From Histoplasma ohiense (Eukaryota; Ascomycota; Eurotiomycetes; Onygenales; Ajellomycetaceae), in assembly GCA_017607445.1 (NCBI GenBank), contig JAEVHH010000002.1, positions 62,001 through 126,000 of the forward strand: a stretch of 64,000 nt of DNA. Direction: 5' to 3'. The translations under genes and the position numbers were made by a program. This document shows, one piece after another, positions 20,942 through 33,274 of this stretch. The notes beneath the pieces are model-generated. The model saw nothing but the letters and a program-made list of their open reading frames with translations, did not search any database and was not told the DNA's origin. The stretch's first letter is position 1. Each line of letters begins with the position of its first letter.

Positions 20942-22198
20942 CTATACAACAACAACATTAGCTTCTTATTGTCTCACAATATTGCACTCATTTAGAGGAA
21001 GTTTTTCATGTCTATATGAATAAGTTCAGCTCATTCTCTTCATTCTTCAAAGAAGAGAGGAAAGTCTCAGGCACTTTCTCACCTCCATCCTCACAGATGA
21101 GGGTGAGGGTGGAGGAGTGAGAGCAGACATAGACATGAATACAGAGGAGAGAGCTAATTGCTGATGTTAGTATTTCATTTCATTCTCATTATACTTTTCA
21201 TGCTGAATAGACATACAGAGGGTGATGAACTCTGTCAGAGTGGAGTTGTCCTCACAGAATAGCTGCAGCAGCAGCAAGAATGTCATTTTCACTGATAGAA
21301 AAGCAGGGTTGATGCATCCGCATCAATGTTGCAGAGGGGGGGGGGCACCATATTGATTATTTTTGATTTCAGAGGAAGAAAAGAAGAAGAGAAAGAAAGA
21401 AAGAAAAGAATCAAAGATGTCAGTATAGAGTTATCCATTTCTTCTTTAATATAGTGAATTTGTCTTCTCATTCAGTGACTAATTTGATAGGCTCAGAAGT
21501 TCACACAACTTCAAAGAAATTCACAGAAGTTTACAAAAGATCAGTGAAGTTAATAGAAGATCAAAGATATGTATGAACATGAAGATTACTACTCTTTACA
21601 AACAATCCCACTGTCTTGCAGTGCCATTTTCCTCGAAGATTCCATCATCTCACAGCACCATTTTCCTCGAAGATTCCATTGTCTCACAGCACCATTTTCC
21701 TTGAAGATTCCATTGTCTCACAGCATCATTTTCCTTGAAGATTTCATTGATTCAGAACTTCACTGAACTTTGAAGAAGTTCACAGAGATTCTGTTGTCTG
21801 TATGCCTCAGAAACAGAGATTCTCCCATCTGCCTCACTGAGATTCAAGCAAGTAGCAAGGGCAAGATTTGCTGAAAGAATGATATCTAATTGATCATTTA
21901 AATAAAATAAAAAAAGATATTAAAAAAAAAAAAACAAAAGCAAAAGCAACAACAAAAATAGCAACAACAACAACAATGACTACTCCTCAATAATCCCTTC
22001 ATCAATCTTACAATCAATGAGATTCACTGAGCACAAAGGAAAACTCATTGACAACTCCTCATCAAAAAAACAGCTTGCATTACACAAGTCAACTCCATCA
22101 TCTGCACTGACAACAACTCAGAAACCTCCTTCAACAAATGGTTCCAGTGTAACACTCTTATAAAATCTGACCAAATCATTGACTGCCCTCAGCATACT
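20942..22198. other. AT-rich segment without a clear gene
   Basis: Pyrimidine-rich minus strand with possible splice signals may continue the gene at 20161-20941 upstream. Includes the 34-bp tandem repeat and a purine/adenine-rich stretch near 21900-21980. No convincing ORF. Confidence 0.35.
21611..21750 (+). repeat. 34-bp tandem repeat, four copies
   Basis: Units contain ATTTTCCTCGAAGATTCCAT with CAGCACC or variants before and TGTCTCA after; the later two have TTG for TCG. Too few, and without unique spacers, so not a CRISPR array. Confidence 0.75.
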
Positions 22199-22203
22199 CT
22201 TTA

Positions 22204-22800
22204 TGTGACGGGTTAGCACCCGTTAGTAATTAACTTACGCAACCAACTCCCCTCCTGCACCCGCTCGTTCCTGGCTGTTGTCACCTCGCGTAACCCTCGA
22301 TGTTCTTCCGCTCCGTGCTCCGCGCTCGCGTAGTTTCTAATGATTCTTCTGTGTAGCTCTTAACATTCTTCCATTCCGTGCTCTGCACTCGCGTAGTCTC
22401 TAATGATTCTTCCATGTAGCTCCTTACATTCTCCCACTCTGTGTTCCGCACTCGCGTAGTCTCTAACAATTCTTCTGCATAGCTCCTTATGTTCTCCCAC
22501 TCTGTGTTCCGCACTCACATAGTCTCTAACGATTCTTCCACATAGCCCTCAACAATTCCCCCGCCCCACATTCCGCGCTTGTGTAGCTTCTAACAATTCT
22601 TACACATACCCCTTAATGTTCTTCCACTCCGCGCTCCACTGTGGAGCGGCTTCTGATATTCTTCCACCCCGAACTTTCCCCTATAAGAACCCCCTTCATA
22701 CAACCTTTTCTTCTGATTTCTTTTCTCTTTCTTTCCTTAATCAATTTGTAATCTGTAATTAGAATAGTACCAAATCATTAATCAAAGTACGCCCATTACA
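22204..22800 (+). repeat. A2 5' LTR (597 bp)
   Basis: Five tandem units as in A1, with scattered CG to TG/CA changes. PBS after it is TTATGAATTGATT, one change from A1. Confidence 0.92.
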
Positions 22801-23131
22801 TTATGAATTGATTCTTCTGCATTTTAGACCCGAGTGCCTCGTTATTAGTTCTTACGCCCGAGTGCGTCGTTTAAGGCCCGAGTGCCTAGTCGTTACAAGA
22901 GATCCCTCGTGGGCCCGAGTGCCCTTATCATTAGTTATATAGGCCGTCGTGCCTAAGTGTCCGAAACACAATCAACTGTGTTCTACGAGGCCCGAGTGCC
23001 TATGAACTGTAATGCTGTGAATAGCATTCACAAAGAAGCTTGACCAAGCTTAGCACTGCAACACTGTGAATAGTGCCTGTGAGAGGACTGAGTGTCTACA
23101 AGTATTCCTTTTTCTTTTTTTTTATTATTAC

Positions 23132-24163
23132 ATGTTCTTAGATATCAAAATGAACTATGAACAATCCTACAAACACCCACTGCACCCAAATGCGGCGGAC
23201 AATAACTTAGATCTATGAAGCATCCTCCAGCAGCAGGCACTACAGATGGCTGAATTGCAACAACAACTTGCTGAGATGAGCACTTCCATGTTCACTGTTC
23301 CTTCTATGCCCGCGCCTCATGAAAAGCCCCCAAGAGAGAAGCTCCCAATCCTCAACAAATACAAAAGAGACCTAGCACTCTACCTTGCATGGAAGTCAAA
23401 AGTGAATGCCAAATTGGACATTGATGGATGAGCAATAGGCTCGCTATCCAATCAAGTGTGGTATATCCATAGCAGATTGGATGGTGACACATTAGCAAAA
23501 TTCCAACCCTGGATGAGCCATTGCCAGAATCATCAGTGTATGTCAGAGCTAGTCTTCTGACAACTCAACTCCCTCTTCCTCAATTCTACACTTCAAGCCA
23601 AGGTGTTAGACTGACTTAATCAAACTTGTCAGATGAATGTTGTGTTGACAACTTATCTTTCTGAATTCAATTGCAAGCTCCTAGAAGCAGGTGGGCAAGA
23701 CTGAGATGATGCTGTCAAGATCAATATGTTGTTCAAGAACTTGAACTTTCAGTTGTATAACTGAAGTGTAGAACATCTGAAGCTCTCAACATACAGTGAA
23801 TTCTGCACTGATCTTTGTCTGTTGAACAACAATCTGTCTCAGTTCTGCATGCTTCAAAATCACAGAGAATTCTGCTGAACAAATGCATACATTCTGAACT
23901 GCTCTGCAGCACCCCCCATCTCTGAACCAGAATCAATGAACTGAATCCCACACATGAACACAAACTGCCTGAGGATTTCTAACATCTCAGAGAAGAACAC
24001 TGCTGACTGAATTGCCAGAGAAGTCTGCATACACTGCAACAAGTCAGAGCACTTCATGAATCAATGTCTGAATGCAATTGCTCTGAGTAAACCCCCCACA
24101 TGCATGAACACTGTGTTGTCTGTGGATAGGCAAGAACAGGGAAAAGATGAGCTCTCACTCTAA
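23132..24163 (+). pseudogene. gag: A2 gag (degenerate, 1032 nt)
   Basis: 344 codons including TAA, without the extra base of A1, so its ancestral frame was continuous. The early stretch 23246-23431 is open ('NKYKRDLALYLAWKSKVNAK'). Later broken by TGA. The zinc knuckle survives in altered form; slippery GGGAAAA at 24139-24145 and the downstream 9-bp stem are both retained. Confidence 0.85.
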
Positions 24164-24216
24164 AACATGAATGAGAGCTCAAGGAGCAGAAAGCTAGCTG
24201 GAGATTTGAACAGAAG

Positions 24217-27200
24217 ATGCAAGCAGACACAATCATGATCCCTGTCATTGTAAATAGCTTAGTCAATGTATGAGCAATGATAGACAGTGGTTTCCTTCAC
24301 TACACTCTTATAGACACCCAGCTGGTTGAGAAGCATAAGTTTCAGTGTATTCTCTTTCTCAAACCATGTAAGCTCAGTGGATTTGACAGCCCCAGAGAAT
24401 CTGCCTCCTACAACATGGTAAGATTTAATGTCAACATAGAAGGACACAAGAAAAAGAATGTATACACATATGAAATACAAAGCCTTGAGTATGATCTAAT
24501 GCTCAGCCTATCATGACTCACAGAATTTGGAACCTTGTTGAATGCATGCAACTGCTGCCTTATTTTCTCAGAAGGCGACTGTGTTTATGAGAAGGATGTT
24601 GATAGAACCACTGATCTCACCCAGATATCAGTGGAAGTGTACAAACTACTAACCCACCAAGCACATGAAAAGAAGAACATCCAAGTGTTTGCTGCTAGCA
24701 TGGTGGATATCAAGAAAGCATTAGAAAAGTTAGAATCTAAAGACCTCAAGAAACCACACAAGAAACTACTCAAATCATACAAAGACTTCACAGATGTGTT
24801 TGATGAGAAAGAAGCTGAAAAGCTTCTCTCTCACTGAGGACCTGGTATAGATCATACAATTGAGCTCATCAAGAAAGATGATAAGGACCCACAACCACTC
24901 TGAGATTCTCTCTACAGCATGTTGTGTGATGAGCTCCTCATTCTATGAAAAATGCTCAACAGATTACTAGACAAAGACTTCATTTATATTAGCAACTCAC
25001 CCACTGCAGCATCTGTACTGTTTGCAAAGAAATCAGAAGATGGCTTACAATTCTATGTTGATTATCAAGGACTCAACAAGATTACACAGAAGGATCAATA
25101 CCCCCTCCCACTCATCAATGAAACACTTGAACAGATAGAAAAAGCAAAATGATTTACAAAACTTGACATCTCTGCAGCCTTCTACAAGATAAGGATTAAT
25201 GAAGGTGATGAATGGCTAACTGCCTTTCATATGCATTACAGATTATATGAATGGACAGTGACCCCCTTTGGATTAGTGAATGCTCTGAGTATGTTCCAGA
25301 AATACATTAACTGAGCCCTATGAGACCTGCTCAATGAGATCACCTCAGTGTACATGGATGATATCTTGATCTTCACCAATGAATTGCTCACTGAGCACTG
25401 TAAGCACATACAACAAGTTCTTGACTGTCTATGAAAAGCTGAACTGCAAGTGGACATTGACAAATGCAACTTTGAGACCAAGTCTACAACCTATCTAGGA
25501 TTCATCATTGAAGCTGAAAAAGACATATGTATGGATTCTAAGAAGGTGGAAGCAATCCTCAACTGGGAGGCATCAGTCTCAGTAAAAGAGACTAGAAGCT
25601 TCCTAGAGTTTGCCAACTTCTATCAAAGGTTTATCAAGAACTTCTCTGATATTGTACGACCACTAACAGACCTGACCCGGAAGGACGCCGTATTCCAATG
25701 GACTGACGAAGTGGATGCAGCATTCAAAAGGCTGAAGTGTATGTTCACAAGCACCCCAATGCTGCAATCATTTGATTCAGATAAGCATACAATTCTCGAA
25801 ACAGACATCTCAGATTACATAGTAGATGGGGCACTGATGCAATATGACAATGAAGATGTTCTACAACTTTGTGCCTTCATCTCAAAAAAGATGTCACCTG
25901 CTGAATGCAACTATGAGATCTACAACAAGAAGCTTCTAGCAATCATACAATGTCTTGAAGAATGGGAATCCAAACTCATGAGTGTTGAGAGATTTGAGAT
26001 TGTTACTGATCATAAGAATCTAGAGTACTTCACAACCACTCATAAGCTCACTGAGAGGCATATGCATTGATCATTGTTCCTTAACTGTTTTTCATTCACA
26101 ATTCATTATCAATCTGGAGTAGAGAACATCCTTGCAGATGCTCTGTCCCACTGAGAACAAGATATGCCATCTGATGACTTGAATGACAGATGAAAACACT
26201 GAGAGTATCAATTAATCAACCCTGCAATCATAGAAAGTCCTATGCAACCAGATGAACCCCATGTACATATCAACCAGTTCCGAGCTCAAGAACCCTCACT
26301 CAAAGAACAATGAAGACTAGCAGCAGAGACAGATGAATTCTGACAACAAGTCATCAAAGCTGTATGAAGCAAAGCACCTTGATTCCCCACAGATGTATAC
26401 TCAAGAATGAATATCTCAGCATGTTCAATCAATGATGACAACTGCTTACACTTTTGAGATAGACAATGGGTCCCTGATTCAGAACCTCTACAAACACAGA
26501 TCATGCAAGAAATTCATGACTCACTGATGATCAGACACTTAGAATGTGAAATCATGTACAACATTGTCACTCAAGAATTCTACTGGCCAGATATGTTGAA
26601 AGACATACACCAGTTTGTACACAACTGTGATTGCTGCAGCTCAGTGATGACATGATGTGAATGCTGAAAAGGGATGCTGAAGCTCTTACCTGTCCCCAAT
26701 CAAACTTGACATGATATAGCTATTGATTTTGCAGTTTTCTTACCTGAAAGCAGAGGTTCTATGAACATTCTAGTCATTGTCAACTGACTCAGCAAGGATG
26801 TAATACTACAGCTCTGTGACAAGATGAATGCTGAAGTAGTTGCAGATGCCTTTGTCAGAAGCCCATTCTATCATATGCACAGCCTGCCTTCATCCATTGT
26901 GTCAGATAGAGACAGTCAATTCATCAGCACACTCTGAGCCTGTGTATGTCAATTATTAAGAATTGAATGAAAGTTATCAATGGCATATCACTCAGAGACT
27001 GATGGAGCTACTGAGAGAATGATACAAATGATAAAGAACATTCTCTGTAAGTTCTGCAATTATGCACAAGACAACTGAAGCAACCTGCTGCCACATGCTG
27101 AGATTGTAATTAATGGTTGAGATTCCACTACAACAGATGTAAGCCCATTCTTCCTTCTACACAGATACAACTTAGAGGTCCTGGACTTCTCTGAGACTCC

Positions 27201-27782
27201 CCAAGAAACTGTGTACACCCACAGCCTCATACAGGCGGCAGAGAACATTGTGAGCAAGCTGAAGAAAGTCTGTGAATGGACAGAAGCTTCAATGATCAAC
27301 ACTCAGCAAGATTACAAGAATCAAGCAAACATCAGAAGAAGTCCTGCAATCTGATACCATGTAGAAGACAAAGTCTAGCTGGATCTCAAGAACATAAGAA
27401 TGGACCACCCCTCACATACACTAGATTACCACCACACCAAGTATACAGTGAAGGAAGCACTAGGCACACATGATTATCAACTCAACACCCTGCCTGGCAT
27501 CCACAACATCTTTCATACAAACCTGCTCCGACCCGCAGCTGAGGATCCATTCCCCTCACAGAGAACCTCCAATTGACAGCCACCTGTCATTGTAGAAGAA
27601 GACAACAAACTTGAGTGAGAAATTGAAGCAATCCTTGACAATAGAACCAACCACCACCACCGCAAATACCTCATCAAATGGGTAGGATACGATCATCCGA
27701 TCTGGGAACCCGCGTCCGCCTTGGAGGACACCGCCACCCTCGACACCTACGAGTCCTCACTCACCCCGATAGGGGGGGATAA
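24217..27782 (+). pseudogene. pol: A2 pol (degenerate)
   Basis: Colinear with A1 pol, 2 nt longer near the end. Protease 'MIDSGF', RT start 'LNKITQKDQYPLPLINE', YMDD near 25353, RNase H 'ETDISDY', and a long open stretch at 25450-26070 are legible. Numerous TGA stops replace CGA or TGG codons. The last 80 codons include the chromodomain 'YLIKWVGYDHPIWEPASA', partly unmutated. Confidence 0.88.
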
Positions 27783-28126
27783 TGTGACGGGTTAGCACCC
27801 ATTAGTAATTAACTTATGCAATCAACTCCCCTCCTGCACCCGCTTGTTCCTGGCTGTTGTCACCTCACGTAACCCTCGATGTTCTTCCGCTCCGTGCTCC
27901 GCGCTCGCGTAGTTTCTAACGATTCTTACGCGTACCCCTTAATGTTCTTCCGCTCCGCGCTCCACTGTGGAGCGGCTTCTGATATTCTTCCGCCCCGAAC
28001 TTTCCCCTATAAGAACCCCCTTCGTACGACCTTTTCTTCTGATTTCTTTTCTCTTTCTTTCCTTAATCAATTCGTAATCTGTAATTAGGATAGTACCAAA
28101 TCGTTAATCGAAGTACGCCCGTTACA
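27783..28126 (+). repeat. A2 3' LTR, internally shortened (344 bp)
   Basis: Lacks 253 bp relative to the 5' LTR, leaving one tandem unit. From about 27860 to 28126 it matches A1 with CpGs intact. Confidence 0.92.
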
Positions 28127-28251
28127 CTTTAACTTCTTCATGACATTGTAATAGTCATTGTTATCTCTCTGCTTCCAACACATCACCTTGCATGATCTTC
28201 TGATATAAAATTCCACAATGGAATGGGACTCTTTGAGAATCTATAATGATA

Positions 28252-28600
28252 TCAGTTAGCATCTAAACTTTCTCTCAGAGTGGCATATAGTGAACATACA
28301 GTGCAACACTTTATGCCATGGAAATGGCAATTATCACACAACTTTCTAACACTGGAAACAATGCATTTACACAAGGATTCATATTCAGCAACACAGAGGC
28401 AGCCCACACAGACCTTCTCAGGCTTGGTTGTATAATGTGTGTCAAAGTGGGCTTTGAGAACAGTGAACTTGAGCTCATGAATAGACATGATTGTATTGAC
28501 TAAACTGTTTAGTCAAAGATGGGTTCATACATCATCTATGATCAAGATATAACTTACTTTTGTTATATTCAAGAATGAATGATGAATGAAGGGGCAAGTG
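28252..28600 (-). pseudogene. Small Cys-rich gene fragment, unknown function
   Basis: A 78-codon open frame (28488-28252) has the Cys pattern 'CVGCLCV', 'LCKCIV', 'LCDNCHFHGIKCCTVC'. Upstream, GTAAGT (28557) to TTTAG (28500) makes a plausible 58-nt intron with branch-like GACTAAAC, preceded by sequence that can be read open. It may belong to one gene system with the helicase remnant upstream. There is weak likeness to the Cys/His cluster of the element B antisense gene, not enough to claim homology. Confidence 0.4.
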
Positions 28601-29058
28601 CAACAGCAGTTCATATAGTAAGAAATACTGATTGAAAGAAAGATGGAGGAATAGAAGCATGAAGATCATATTTATACTTATAATATGAGTGAATAACACT
28701 TGAGCAGATTAATAACATCTAGATGAGTACATTTCTATTCACTTCTACTGCTCAATGATTTACAATTGATTCAGAAGTTAGCAGAAGTTCTCAGAAGTTG
28801 TAAGGAATTTACAGAAAATCTATTATAGAAGATATCTAACTATTTGATACTATCATTTTCCATAGAGAAGTTGTCTCTTCCTCTGTGAGAAGGAGTTCAA
28901 ACATGGTCAAAACAAGATATCTTTGTGAATACAATCTCTGCATTTGCATTCCATTCACCAAGTGGTGTTCATTTGTGAGGGGTTTGAATATCAATACTCT
29001 TGTTATTACTTTGCTGCTTGTGTGGAGTGTGAACTTGAGCAGTTGTAGATTTGTGAAT

Positions 29059-31500
29059 TCATGAGCTTGAAGGAGGAGTAGACTGTGGAGTAGTGGAAGC
29101 ACTGGCAATAGTTGTGACTAGAATAGCAGAGGCTTCAGCAGCAGCAACAGCAGTCAAAAGAGCAGTAGAGGTCTCAGTGAAGATCTCATTAAATTGCTGA
29201 GCTCTTTTTGCTGCTTGTTGAGTAGTCATTTGAGCCAGATTATTGTCTTTCACATGCCATGCAGCTGTGAGCTGCTGAGCTGCTCTCTCTTCACTGACTG
29301 AATCACTGTCTGATATCTTGGTAGATACTGTGATCTCTGCTGCTTTCTCTGTGTTTCTGACTGTCTGACATTGATATCTTGCTATGCGAACAGCTTCATA
29401 CACGTTGTTTACAACTGCAATTTGACTCAACAGAAAGCTGTGAAGCTGATCATCAAATTCATCTTGATAGCTCCAAGTTTGAAGAAGATTGGCAGCATCA
29501 CACAATTCATTTCAATTGAATTCAAAGATGGATGTCTCCTTGTGAAATAAAGCAGCTATCTACCACTGACACTGGGTAGACATAAACTGTGATGCTGGCA
29601 CTGGAAAACCTTGATCATGATGACACTGTTTCTCTGCATGTTGTGTACACCAGTTCTTAAGTACTGACAACAGAATAGCACTGTGACTATTGACTCAAGG
29701 TCCCTTGATTGTGTTTGTAGTGGGTGGCTGTTTGAATGCAGATATGCGGCTTGGATTGCATCTGCTGCAGCATTTCTTCATAGAAGTGTCCATTCTATCC
29801 ATGTCAAATGAAAGTCAATCCTCATCAAGATATGTCAGAAGGCCTTTTCAGTGGCATGAGCCATTGATAATTGTCTTTCAGTCAGCAGAGAGATTGGCTT
29901 GTTTTTGTATTTCACTCTCTGTCCATGCCTTTACAGTTGTTGTCCTACATTGACTTTGACTCTGACTTGCCATATTTGATGCAATACTTTCAGCATCAGA
30001 TATATCCTCAAAGTTCATGAACTGTGATAGCTGACTGGCCTGATATTGAGTTCTTTGCTGAGATCTTTGTTTTGCTGATGGTTGAGAATGTTGAAGAGCT
30101 TTCTTTTCATAACCTTCAGAGTCAAATGCTCAGTAGAGAAGAAAAATCAAGACATGACTCTTTCAATCTGATTCACAACCCCCTCACTCACATCATTGCC
30201 AAACATCCACAATATCACCTCCCTTGATAGGAAATCCCCATACAACAGTACACTTGACATCTGAAATATTTATACTCATACCCAGTGAGGTTGTTGCCAC
30301 CATGATTTGTATTTTCAATGTTGATTTCATGAACTCCTTAAAGCGATTATTCTTGTCCACTTCAGACACTTAAGAGTGAAAAAGCTGAATGGTGTCATTG
30401 ATGAAAGAGGTGTCAATATCATCAGTATTTTGTCTGTTATTCTGACAAAGCTGAAGAAGCATTGATCAGAAAAACTGCACTGCTTGATGAACTTTGACAA
30501 TACTATCAATAAAAACAATAGTTTTTAAGATAGATTGAGGTATGATCTTCCCATCTGTATCAACAGCCTCATTCAATAAGAAATATAGCATATCATAGAA
30601 TGCTAATTTACCACATGGAATTGAATGTACATCAATAAAAATATCAGAATGGTTAATGAAGGTTCAAATAATCTGAGTCTGCTGTGGATTATCACCAACA
30701 AAATGAAATCCAGCATTTTGAAGAATAATATCTTCATCTTTACTGCTGAGGGTTGCAGAACAGTCAAACCAGACAATGTTCTCATGCAAAAGCAATCTCA
30801 GATGCCTCAGCCTGGCAAACTGACCATGAAATTCACTCCACTGAGTGATAAGATGACACTCATCAATAGCTACAAGCTCAATCTTTTCTTGTAAAGTAGG
30901 GTCTTGAAGAATACACTGAAACTGCTTGGAAAGTGCTTGCTCTGGACTGAGTAAGATATGTGTATATTCACACTGTTGAATATGTTTGAGTAAGTGCTCT
31001 TCTCCCTGGAGATTGCTGGCACTGATCAGACAAGAATTGATAGAGGGAAACTGAGCTATATCACTTGTCTGCTGATCATCAAGCTTGTTTAGAGGAATCA
31101 GTTGAATGGTTATCTTCCCTGTCAGAATTGTATAGAATTGAAGAATAAGACTCTTTTCATAGCCAGTTCTGGCAATGAATAAAGTGTTGCTATATTCATA
31201 TATCATGTGCTGGAGTATATGGACTTGTTCTATGTGTGGTTGAAGAGTGCACTTAGGATCTGGATGTGGGTCTTGAAGGATTTGTTGAAGACAATGCTCA
31301 ATAACATTCTGTTGCTTATTGATACTTTCAGGTTCAGTGACTTTCAGGTTCAGTGTAACTCATAACAACTTGTGGCATGTCTTCAACTTTCATGGAAAGT
31401 ATTTGCTTTAATGATAGCTTTTGAAGCTGCTGTTGTTGCTGACTTTTGTGTTTTCTTTGATCCCTCTTGACCATATTCAACAGAGTTGTCTGACCCAGCT
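29059..31500 (-). pseudogene. RecQ-like DNA helicase, degenerate
   Basis: The best-preserved part (31206-30664) has altered Walker A 'ARTGYEKS' (family ATGxGKS), 'IDECH' (DEAH-type motif II) and 'CSATLSS' (motif III). Continuing in frame: 'KTIVFIDSI', 'IMVATTSLGMSINISDVK' (motif V region) and 'DVWQ*CE*G' (motif VI, normally DLWQR.GRGGR), so the family is clear. The C-terminal part includes 'CCSRCNP' and ends with an Ala/Ser/Thr-rich tail (29505-29059). Defects: several TGA/TAG codons, Gly-to-Glu in Walker A, and a 16-bp tandem duplication (31325-31356) shifting the frame near the N-terminus. Related helicases occur near telomeres and among repeats in fungi. Confidence 0.75.
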
Positions 31501-32600
31501 GTCAAAAAGAGATGTTATGTGATTGGTCCAGAAGTTGTCAAAAGATCTCAGAAGTTGTTGAAAGATCCCAGAAGTTATTGAAAGATTTCAGATGTTGTCA
31601 GAAGTTGATGTGCTGTGTGAGGTGGTCAAGAGTTATATGAAGTTGTCAGAAGTTGTCAGAAGTTGTTGGACATCATCAAAAGATGTCAGAAGTCATCAAA
31701 AAATACACTTGATGCTTTGACTAGAGCTACTGATGACCAGATATGTGTTTTGATGACAAGATCAAGATGTTGAGTGACTAGACATGATCATGGTTGAAAA
31801 ATTAGCAAATCATTCCTGTGTTCAAAATCAGAGTAGCAGTTTTCAACGCAATACTTCATACTCACAATATATGTATTTTTGAATAAAAATTAGTTCAATT
31901 GATAGGAAATTGGAAAATTAACACTTCAAGGTGGTAGAGAAATGATCTATAAGTGAGGTTGTACAGTGATTCTATCTCAAACATTATGGTTGGAGCAAAT
32001 TGTTTCTGTGTTGCTAATAAACTGAAACTGTTTTTTCTCAGACGCTCCGTGAAGAGTTTGCTGAGAATATTTCATTTAGATTTAGTGTAAGCCTCTTGAC
32101 AGTTGATTGGCTCAGATGTTAGCAGGACTTGGCAGTAGTTTGAATTGAGTTAGCTTGAAGTGAAGTGGCTGAGTTTTACTGAGATAAATGTGAATGTTGT
32201 GTCTCTAGACTTGAGAATGTTGATTTTTGGTGTGTGCTGGGGTCAAATGCTCAGAAGCATTGTGAGGCTTGTGCCTCTGCAGAGAAATTCTGCAAATCTG
32301 TGAGTAATTCTCTTTAATTCTTATTTTCTTTTTCTTTTTCTTCAAATTTGCTTTTGAATAGTGATATACTGATAATGATGCTAGATGTGTGATACGCCTC
32401 TTCTGAGACACATCATGCACAGATGAGTGTTTATCTTTGTGAGAGTGATGGTTGAAAAGAACATGATCAGTCACAAAAGTCATTTTTGTTGTTTAGTTAA
32501 ATGATTGAATGCATCTCATCTGGTGATGCTGTCTGCTTGAGACAGAGCAGAGGTGAATGCTCTATAGTCTCAGTATCAAGCAGCAGCTGAGCCTGCAGAG
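31501..32600. repeat. Non-coding stretch with degenerate AGAAGTTGTC repeats
   Basis: About a dozen imperfect 'CAGAAGTTGTC / AAAAGATGTC' copies at 31530-31700. The rest is AT-rich; a GTGAGT...GAATAG pair (about 32297-32370) could be an intron of the next gene. No convincing ORF. Confidence 0.5.
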
Positions 32601-32631
32601 ATGCAGATTTTGAAGACTGTGGTTGTGTCTG

Positions 32632-33136
32632 ATTCTTCCAGAGCAGAGGTGTTAGAGGAAGAGAAGAGTGTGGAGAAGAATATGAAAGTTTTGAAAATGA
32701 TGAGCTTCAGAGACTCTGTGATGAAGAGATTGATTGAAAAGAGGTTGATAAGAGAGAAGTTGACTGAAGAGTCAATGAAGAAGATTGTGAAGATGTTGAT
32801 GACTGCAGCAGTGCTCATGATGCCTGCTTTCTTTATCAATTTGTCACTGATGTCAGTGGAGCAGAGAAAGAGAGTGCTCTGAATGATGAAGAAGTGAGAG
32901 AAGAAGATGAAGGAAAATATCTTTCTTCATTGAATGTGCTGAAGAATGAATAGATTGATGAGGAAGAGAAGATGTGAGAAGACAAATGTCTTGTGAGATA
33001 GATATTTGTCTATACCCCTGCACTCAAAATGAGTGTCAGTAATTTACAAATACCAGAAGAAGTATTGAGCAAGAGTGGCAGAGGAGAAATGAGAGAGATA
33101 ATGAAAAGAGAAGTGAAAGTGAGAGATGAAGAATGT
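32632..33136 (+). pseudogene. Degenerate acidic-protein gene, unknown function
   Basis: One plus frame reads as a Glu/Asp-rich polypeptide ('RGREECGEEYESFENDEL', 'NEEDCEDVDDCSSAHDACF', 'SALNDEEVREEDEGKYLSSL') interrupted by TGA and TAG codons. It is more protein-like than the uninterrupted basic 93-codon ORF in the neighbouring frame (32601-32882). Family not recognised. Confidence 0.35.
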
Positions 33137-33248
33137 TGAAATGAAGATGAGTGAACTGAAGATCTTTAGACTTTTCTTAGAATCTGTTTTTTTTGTCTTT
33201 TTCTTGTCTATATTTTTTATTTTTTGTATTTATTATACCCAAATTGAA

Positions 33249-33274
33249 TTTTTTTTTTTTTTTTTTTTTTTTTT
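33249..33274 (+). repeat. Oligo(T) tract, 26 nt
   Basis: Uninterrupted T run followed by CCCC. On the minus strand it follows the purine-rich AGAGAAAAGGGG beyond C's pol, so it may be C's purine tract plus an A expansion, or the poly(A) tail of an unrelated retrocopy. Confidence 0.7.

Larger units (their letters stand above)
22204..28126 (+). mobile_element. A2: full-length copy of family A, mutated
   Basis: Flanked by CTTTA (22199-22203 and 28127-28131). Coding region carries dense C-to-T/G-to-A changes, except short unmutated patches near 25655-25710 and 27695-27770 and most of the 3' LTR. The 5' LTR has 597 bp, the 3' LTR only 344 bp. Confidence 0.92.

Noticed and set aside
21611..21750. 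CRISPR-like array
   Set aside because: Four contiguous 34-bp repeats with no unique spacers, in a eukaryotic repeat region; a simple tandem repeat.
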